Assembly (NCBI RefSeq): GCF_024807845.1
Contig: NZ_JANUEQ010000008.1
Span: 62,001-126,000 of the forward strand
Direction: 5' to 3'
Length of the DNA stretch: 64,000 nucleotides
Source of the DNA: Klebsiella sp. BIGb0407
GTDB taxonomy: Bacteria > Pseudomonadota > Gammaproteobacteria > Enterobacterales > Enterobacteriaceae
The position numbers were made by a program, and so were the translations under genes. This document shows, piece by piece, positions 58,875-64,000 of this stretch. The notes under the pieces are model-generated. The model was not told the origin of the DNA. It saw only the letters and a program-made list of their open reading frames with translations, and made no database searches. The stretch's first letter is position 1; every line of letters begins with the position of its first letter.

Positions 58875-60088
58875 AGACGCAACATCGCTATGGGAAAACG
58901 GATGAGGCCCCTCTATTAACAGGCAAAATCATCACGTTACTGGCGGGGCTTTCAGCTATTGGTATCCTGTCGACCAATATTATACTGCCCGCGTTTCCTG
59001 ATATTGGGAAACAACTGGGGGTTTCTGCACGCCAGCTTGGCCTGACACTCTCCAGTTTTTTTATTACTTTCGCCTTAGCGCAGCTAGTGGTAGGTCCGCT
59101 GGCTGATATTTACGGACGAAAGAAGCTGGTACTAGGGGGACTGGCAATCTTTATTGTCGGTACCCTGGTGGGAGGACTTGCCGAATCATTTGACATGTTG
59201 ATTCTGGGCCGTGTTATTCAGGCGCTGGGCGTCTGTGCTGCGGCTGTTTTAGCGCGTGCTATCGCACGGGACTTATTTGAGGGTGAAACATTGGCCCGTG
59301 CGCTATCCCTGACGATGATTGCGACAGCCGCGGCCCCGGGTTTTTCTCCGCTAGTGGGCAGTGTGCTGGCAACGACGTTGGGCTGGCGGGCTATCTTTAT
59401 TCTGGTGGGGCTGGCGGCATTCGCCATTGCGGTATTCTATGTCCGTGCACTGGGGGAGACGCATCCCGTTGAGCGGCGGACCTCACATTCGGTTTCGGGC
59501 GTGATTGCAGCCTATGGCAGGCTGGCCGCAAACAGACGATTTATCCTCCCGGCGCTGTCTATGAGTCTACTGATGAGCGGCTTATTTGCCTCATTCGCTG
59601 CCGCCCCGGCCATATTGATGAACGGGATAGGATTATCACCCTTGCAAGCCGGGCTCTATTTTGCGGCTACGGTATTGGTGGTCTTTGCGGCGGGTATGGC
59701 GGCACCTCGACTGGCACATCGATATGGCGTAGAGATTATTGCTTCGGCGGGAATTTTCATTGCCTTACTCGGCGGGAGTCTGCTACTGACTGGCTCGGAA
59801 AAACCCGATTCAGGCTGGTATACCTTATCGATGGTGATGTTTCTCTGGGGCATGGGGCTGGCTAATCCCCTGGGAACCGCTATCACCATGGGACCTTTTG
59901 GAAAACAGGCAGGGCTAGCATCCGCTCTGTTTGGTTTTCTGACGATGGGAGCAGCGGCGGTTACCACCTGGCTGGGGTCTGTACTGACATTCCCCGCCAT
60001 GATATCCCTGGGATGGATACAGGTAATAGCCTGCCTGATAGCGTTGTTATTATTCTTATGGCGTTGTGCATTGATCCCGTGTGGTTAA
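58871..60088 (+). CDS. Bcr/CflA-family MFS drug transporter
   Basis: A 405-residue, roughly 12-helix antiporter of the DHA1 type. It has LSTNIILPAFPDIGKQLGVSARQLGLTLSSFFITFALAQLVVGPLADIYGRKKLVLGG (motif A GPLADIYGRKK), RVIQALGVCAAAVLARAIARDLFEGETLARALSL and a TM5-type AAAPGFSPLVGSVLATTLGWRAIF. The ATG overlaps the RND stop (ATGA). Finding an MFS exporter translationally coupled to an RND pump suggests that both handle the same inducer class. Confidence 0.92.
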   Translation: MKTQHRYGKTDEAPLLTGKIITLLAGLSAIGILSTNIILPAFPDIGKQLGVSARQLGLTLSSFFITFALAQLVVGPLADIYGRKKLVLGGLAIFIVGTLVGGLAESFDMLILGRVIQALGVCAAAVLARAIARDLFEGETLARALSLTMIATAAAPGFSPLVGSVLATTLGWRAIFILVGLAAFAIAVFYVRALGETHPVERRTSHSVSGVIAAYGRLAANRRFILPALSMSLLMSGLFASFAAAPAILMNGIGLSPLQAGLYFAATVLVVFAAGMAAPRLAHRYGVEIIASAGIFIALLGGSLLLTGSEKPDSGWYTLSMVMFLWGMGLANPLGTAITMGPFGKQAGLASALFGFLTMGAAAVTTWLGSVLTFPAMISLGWIQVIACLIALLLFLWRCALIPCG

Positions 60089-60114
60089 CTTTCGGAGCTA
60101 TTGGACGACAGTTC

Positions 60115-60131
60115 ATGATTGTCATCACAGT
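60115..60131. promoter_or_regulatory. Possible CRP site upstream of bglG
   Basis: On the minus strand TGTGA-TGACAA-TCATG: one half-site is perfect and the other has 3 of 5 matches. CRP control is expected for a beta-glucoside operon, but the match is modest. Confidence 0.35.
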
Positions 60132-60183
60132 TCCTTGAGATAGGGCTTGAGCCCGTGGGTTTGATTGGTTATAACAGCCACTT

Positions 60184-60260
60184 GGACGTTATCAGATAAC
60201 TCTGAGCGAAACCTGATTAAATTGAGACCATTACGGCTTCAATCTAATCGGGTTTTTTTT
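60184..60260 (+). promoter_or_regulatory. Antiterminator (RAT) and terminator t1 in the bglG leader
   Basis: 60184-60216 matches the ribonucleic antiterminator pattern bound by BglG-type proteins (starts GGACGTTA, ends GCGAAACCTGA). It overlaps the 5' arm of a terminator at 60212-60252 (about 16 of 18 pairs), followed by eight T. The second leader at 61189 has nearly the same RAT, so BglG probably controls its own gene and the next one. Confidence 0.82.
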
Positions 60261-60325
60261 CGTCTTTTTTATGGTACGTGCGACGGGTTCAGATGCAAAT
60301 TTTATGAAAAAGGTCACGTAGAAAG

Positions 60326-61165
60326 ATGGCTGCAATGAAAGTCGATAAAATACTCAGTAATAATGCGGTTCTGCTGATTAACGCCAGGAATGAAGAAGTC
60401 GTGGCGATCGGGCGAGGGATTGGTTTTGGCAAAAAGCCAGGTGACAGGGTGGACGCCTGCGAAATCGAGAGTCAGTTCGTAAAAAAATCAGAGGGGCTGG
60501 CTGATGTCTTTTCGCAACTGTTATCGGAGATCCCGCCTGCCTATCTTGCCGTCACGCAACGCATTATCAATCTGGCGCAGCAACGGCTGGCGATAACCGT
60601 CCAGGATACGCTGTTCCTGGCACTCAGTGACCACATTAATTTCGCCATTCAGCGCCAGAGTAACGGGCTGACGATAAAAAACTTTTTGCTGTGGGATATT
60701 AAACGCTTTTATGCCGAGGAGTTTGCTGTCGGACTGGAAGCGCTGGGACTTATCGAACAGGCTGTCGGTATCACACTGCCACAGGATGAAGCCGGATTTA
60801 TTGCTTTGCATCTGGCCAATGCGAAAAATAACAGCGATATGCAAAGTACCATGGACAGCGCAACGATAATCAAGGATGTACTGAGTATTCTGCAGTACGA
60901 CCTGAAACTGACCTGGGATGAGGAGTCGCTGGACTACCAGCGTTTTGTCACCCATCTTAAATTTTTCGCTTTGCGGCTGCTGAACCGCAAAACCGTGGCG
61001 TACGGCGACGACAGTATCTATCAGGGCATTACCGAAATGATGCCGACAGCCTGGGCCTGCGCAATGAAAATCCATCACTATGTGGATAAAAACTATGGCT
61101 GTCAGCTCACCACCGATGAGGTGATGTTTCTGACCATTCATATTAATCGTCTCAGCGGCACTTAG
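60326..61165 (+). CDS. bglG: BglG-family transcriptional antiterminator
   Basis: A 279-residue RNA-binding antiterminator. The N-terminal CAT domain is MKVDKILSNNAVLLINARNEEVVAIGRGIGFGKKPGDRVD. Two PRD domains follow: PRD1 with ALSDHINFAIQR and FIALHLANA, PRD2 with RFVTHLKFFALRLL and FLTIHINRL. The four conserved histidines phosphorylated by PTS proteins are all present. The start may be ATG 60326 or 60335. In the classic bgl system BglF phosphorylates and inhibits BglG; no such permease gene is in this operon, so the regulatory kinase must be another PTS transporter or HPr alone. Confidence 0.93.
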   Translation: MAAMKVDKILSNNAVLLINARNEEVVAIGRGIGFGKKPGDRVDACEIESQFVKKSEGLADVFSQLLSEIPPAYLAVTQRIINLAQQRLAITVQDTLFLALSDHINFAIQRQSNGLTIKNFLLWDIKRFYAEEFAVGLEALGLIEQAVGITLPQDEAGFIALHLANAKNNSDMQSTMDSATIIKDVLSILQYDLKLTWDEESLDYQRFVTHLKFFALRLLNRKTVAYGDDSIYQGITEMMPTAWACAMKIHHYVDKNYGCQLTTDEVMFLTIHINRLSGT

Positions 61166-61188
61166 TGCTACTATCAGGGCATACTTCA

Positions 61189-61266
61189 GGACGTAACTGA
61201 ACTAATCAGGCGAAACCTGCTCCAGCACTGACATCTATTGATGCCGGTGCCGGGCGGGTTTTTTTG
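61189..61266 (+). promoter_or_regulatory. Second RAT and terminator t2 between bglG and the glucosidase gene
   Basis: 61189-61220 (GGACGTAACTG... to ...GGCGAAACCTGC) is a second antiterminator of the same type as at 60184. It overlaps a GC-rich terminator stem (CCTGC... pairing with GGGCGGG) that ends in seven T at 61259-61265. It should make glucosidase expression depend on active BglG. Confidence 0.82.
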
Positions 61267-61284
61267 TTTTCAGACCCCCGCTAA

Positions 61285-62727
<1,443 letters not shown>

Positions 62728-62742
62728 CCTCTGTTGTATTCT

Positions 62743-62771
62743 ACGCCCGGGCAATGTGCATGCCCGGGCGT
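62743..62771. terminator. Hairpin between convergent glucosidase and DUF1593 genes
   Basis: ACGCCCGGGCA and TGCCCGGGCGT are perfect 11-base arms around a 7-base loop, 16 bases after the glucosidase stop and just beyond the end of the minus-strand gene. It can serve both directions. Confidence 0.7.
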
Positions 62772-62778
62772 GCTGGCG

Positions 62779-64000
62779 TTAGGGTGTAACGGTAACGATA
62801 GCGCGACGGTAGGAGAATAGCGGTGGCGTACCGTCATCCTTCACTTCGAGAATAATATGGAACGGAGTGGGCTTTTTCACGGGCGGTGCGGTAAAAATCA
62901 ATTCATCACTCCCGGTATTTTCCAGCTTCAAATCCGGGCCAAAGTGAATGTGCATCGTGGTCGCCGTGGGTTCTTTATACTGCCACCAGCGGTAGCTTAG
63001 CTGATTATTATCAATATCATGCGACCCTTTCGCCGACAGTTTCACTTCCTCGCCGGCTTTCACCTGCAGTTCAACGATGCCCTGCCCGGACTCGCCGTTG
63101 AGAACCAACTCAGGATTATGGTTAGCCTTTTTCACATCACGGGTCACGCTCCACTGCATACGCGCGGCAAAATCATTCTGAAACGCTTCGCGCCAGCGCC
63201 AGATAGTGGCACTGGCGGTACGGTGACTTTTGCCGTCCACGCCCATTACCGTATCGGAGGTGCTGGTGCGTAGTCCGCTATTGCTGTCGGGAGTGACTGC
63301 CGCATAGCGCCCACCCCAGCCGCCGTACTCAGGGTGTTCCGGGGCGTTCAGTCCATTTTTTAGCAGGTAGAGAAACGAAGGTGTATCGCCTTCCATAGTG
63401 TACTCAATCGCAGGATAGGCCTCACCCAGAGGTCCCTGATTACGAATGTTTTTATCAAGCCAGTCGTTGTTGACCTGACTCATATCTCCCCCCTCGGCAA
63501 AGCGCGATGACATGCCGCTCCAGGTGGAGATAAAATAGTCATTCCAGGCGTGAATACTGGTGATATAGCGCAGAGACGGGAACTGGGCGCGGATCCACTC
63601 ACCGGTATTATCCTGGTCGGATATAGCATAGACGCGGATTTTACTGACGAATGCATCAACCTCCTCTGGCGTACGGGTGGCACGCACGTCATACAGTGCC
63701 TGTGCGAGATCCACCGCACCGCCCCAGACATCAATCCACAGCGGGCGAGGATCCTGCTTATCGACGGCCTCGATAATCAGCGCCGAAGCCTCGGTGGATT
63801 TTCCCGCACCGACATGATCCATACCATAACCCGCACGACCTGCACGGACTACCGAGCGCAGCGCCTCGGCGCTCGGGTAGCCATCCGCATGCTGGCGCAG
63901 ATTGGGTAGTGCAAGTTCATAGGCATCAATCCGCTTGAGCATCATTTCCGGATTAACTTTGTCCCGCAGCCAGGTTGAGGTAGTGGCTACCAGCCCCTCA
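62779..64000 (-). CDS. DUF1593 (nucleoside-hydrolase-like) protein, partial at right edge
   Basis: The frame is open from the window edge (EGLVATTSTWLRDKVNPEMMLKRIDAYELALPNL...), so the N-terminus is outside; an internal ATG at 63945 is not the start. DUF1593-type features are GYGMDHVGAGKSTEASALIIEAVDKQDPRPLWIDVWGGAVDLAQALYDV, IRVYAISDQDNTGEWIRAQFPSLRYITSIHAWNDYFISTWSGM and YTMEGDTPSFLYLLKNGLNAPEHPEYGGWGGRYA. A C-terminal Ig-like region (VELQVKAGEEVKLSAKGSHDIDNNQLSYRWWQY, ...VTVTP) follows. The family is predicted to be secreted and to act on glycosides or nucleosides; the exact reaction is unknown. Confidence 0.85.
   Translation of the reverse strand, partial: EGLVATTSTWLRDKVNPEMMLKRIDAYELALPNLRQHADGYPSAEALRSVVRAGRAGYGMDHVGAGKSTEASALIIEAVDKQDPRPLWIDVWGGAVDLAQALYDVRATRTPEEVDAFVSKIRVYAISDQDNTGEWIRAQFPSLRYITSIHAWNDYFISTWSGMSSRFAEGGDMSQVNNDWLDKNIRNQGPLGEAYPAIEYTMEGDTPSFLYLLKNGLNAPEHPEYGGWGGRYAAVTPDSNSGLRTSTSDTVMGVDGKSHRTASATIWRWREAFQNDFAARMQWSVTRDVKKANHNPELVLNGESGQGIVELQVKAGEEVKLSAKGSHDIDNNQLSYRWWQYKEPTATTMHIHFGPDLKLENTGSDELIFTAPPVKKPTPFHIILEVKDDGTPPLFSYRRAIVTVTP

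Overview
The window is chromosomal DNA from a member of the Enterobacterales, probably close to Enterobacteriaceae in the strict sense. Pointers are the scsABCD and nac-cbl loci beside a tRNA-Asn gene, an E. coli-like hexuronate gene set, Hyf-type hydrogenase-4 membrane genes, and a bglG-type antiterminator. The genus cannot be fixed from sequence alone. All assignments rest on reading motifs and on remembered family features; no search was run.

Layout. 0-7 kb: a GntR regulator cut by the left edge, a 50-residue membrane peptide, then uxaC, uxaB and an exuT-like transporter behind a CRP-like site and two tandem palindromes, then a small outer-membrane barrel protein. 7-15.2 kb, minus strand: hyfA(remnant)-hyfB-C-D-E-F and a formate channel. 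The membrane arm of hydrogenase-4 is intact. The electron-transfer protein HyfA is internally deleted and has lost most cluster cysteines, and no catalytic hydrogenase genes lie between hyfF and the channel. 15.3-21.1 kb: an AT-rich accessory stretch with a duplicated two-gene module of unknown function, a DsbA-like oxidoreductase, an H-NS paralogue, a DUF2834 protein, and a convergent luxR/luxI quorum-sensing pair with a clear lux box. 21.5-25.6 kb: a TIM-barrel sugar isomerase, a lipoprotein alpha/beta hydrolase and an unrecognised 332-residue protein.

25.7-43.0 kb is bracketed by two tRNA-Asn genes. It holds metabolic and regulatory genes (LLM oxidoreductase, SDR/AraC, LysE/Lrp, YjbR, VOC, GGDEF) and a compact peptide-uptake and catabolism cluster: ABC transporter, M20-like protein with altered metal ligands, D-cysteine desulfhydrase-like PLP enzyme, ornithine cyclodeaminase-like protein, rhodanese and GntR regulator. 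I infer that it processes a sulfur-containing peptide. 43.2-48.9 kb: scsABCD, nac (with a sigma-54 promoter and two NtrC-type sites) and cbl.

49.5-53.5 kb: a tightly packed cassette of an Fe(II)/2-oxoglutarate oxygenase, an HD phosphohydrolase and a DegT-type aminotransferase, followed by a LysR regulator. It looks like a small biosynthetic cluster of unknown product. 53.9-60.1 kb: TetR-controlled efflux (fusion protein, RND pump, Bcr/CflA MFS). 60.1-62.8 kb: bglG and a 6-phospho-beta-glucosidase gene, each behind an antiterminator/terminator pair, with no PTS permease gene between them. The right edge cuts a DUF1593 protein.
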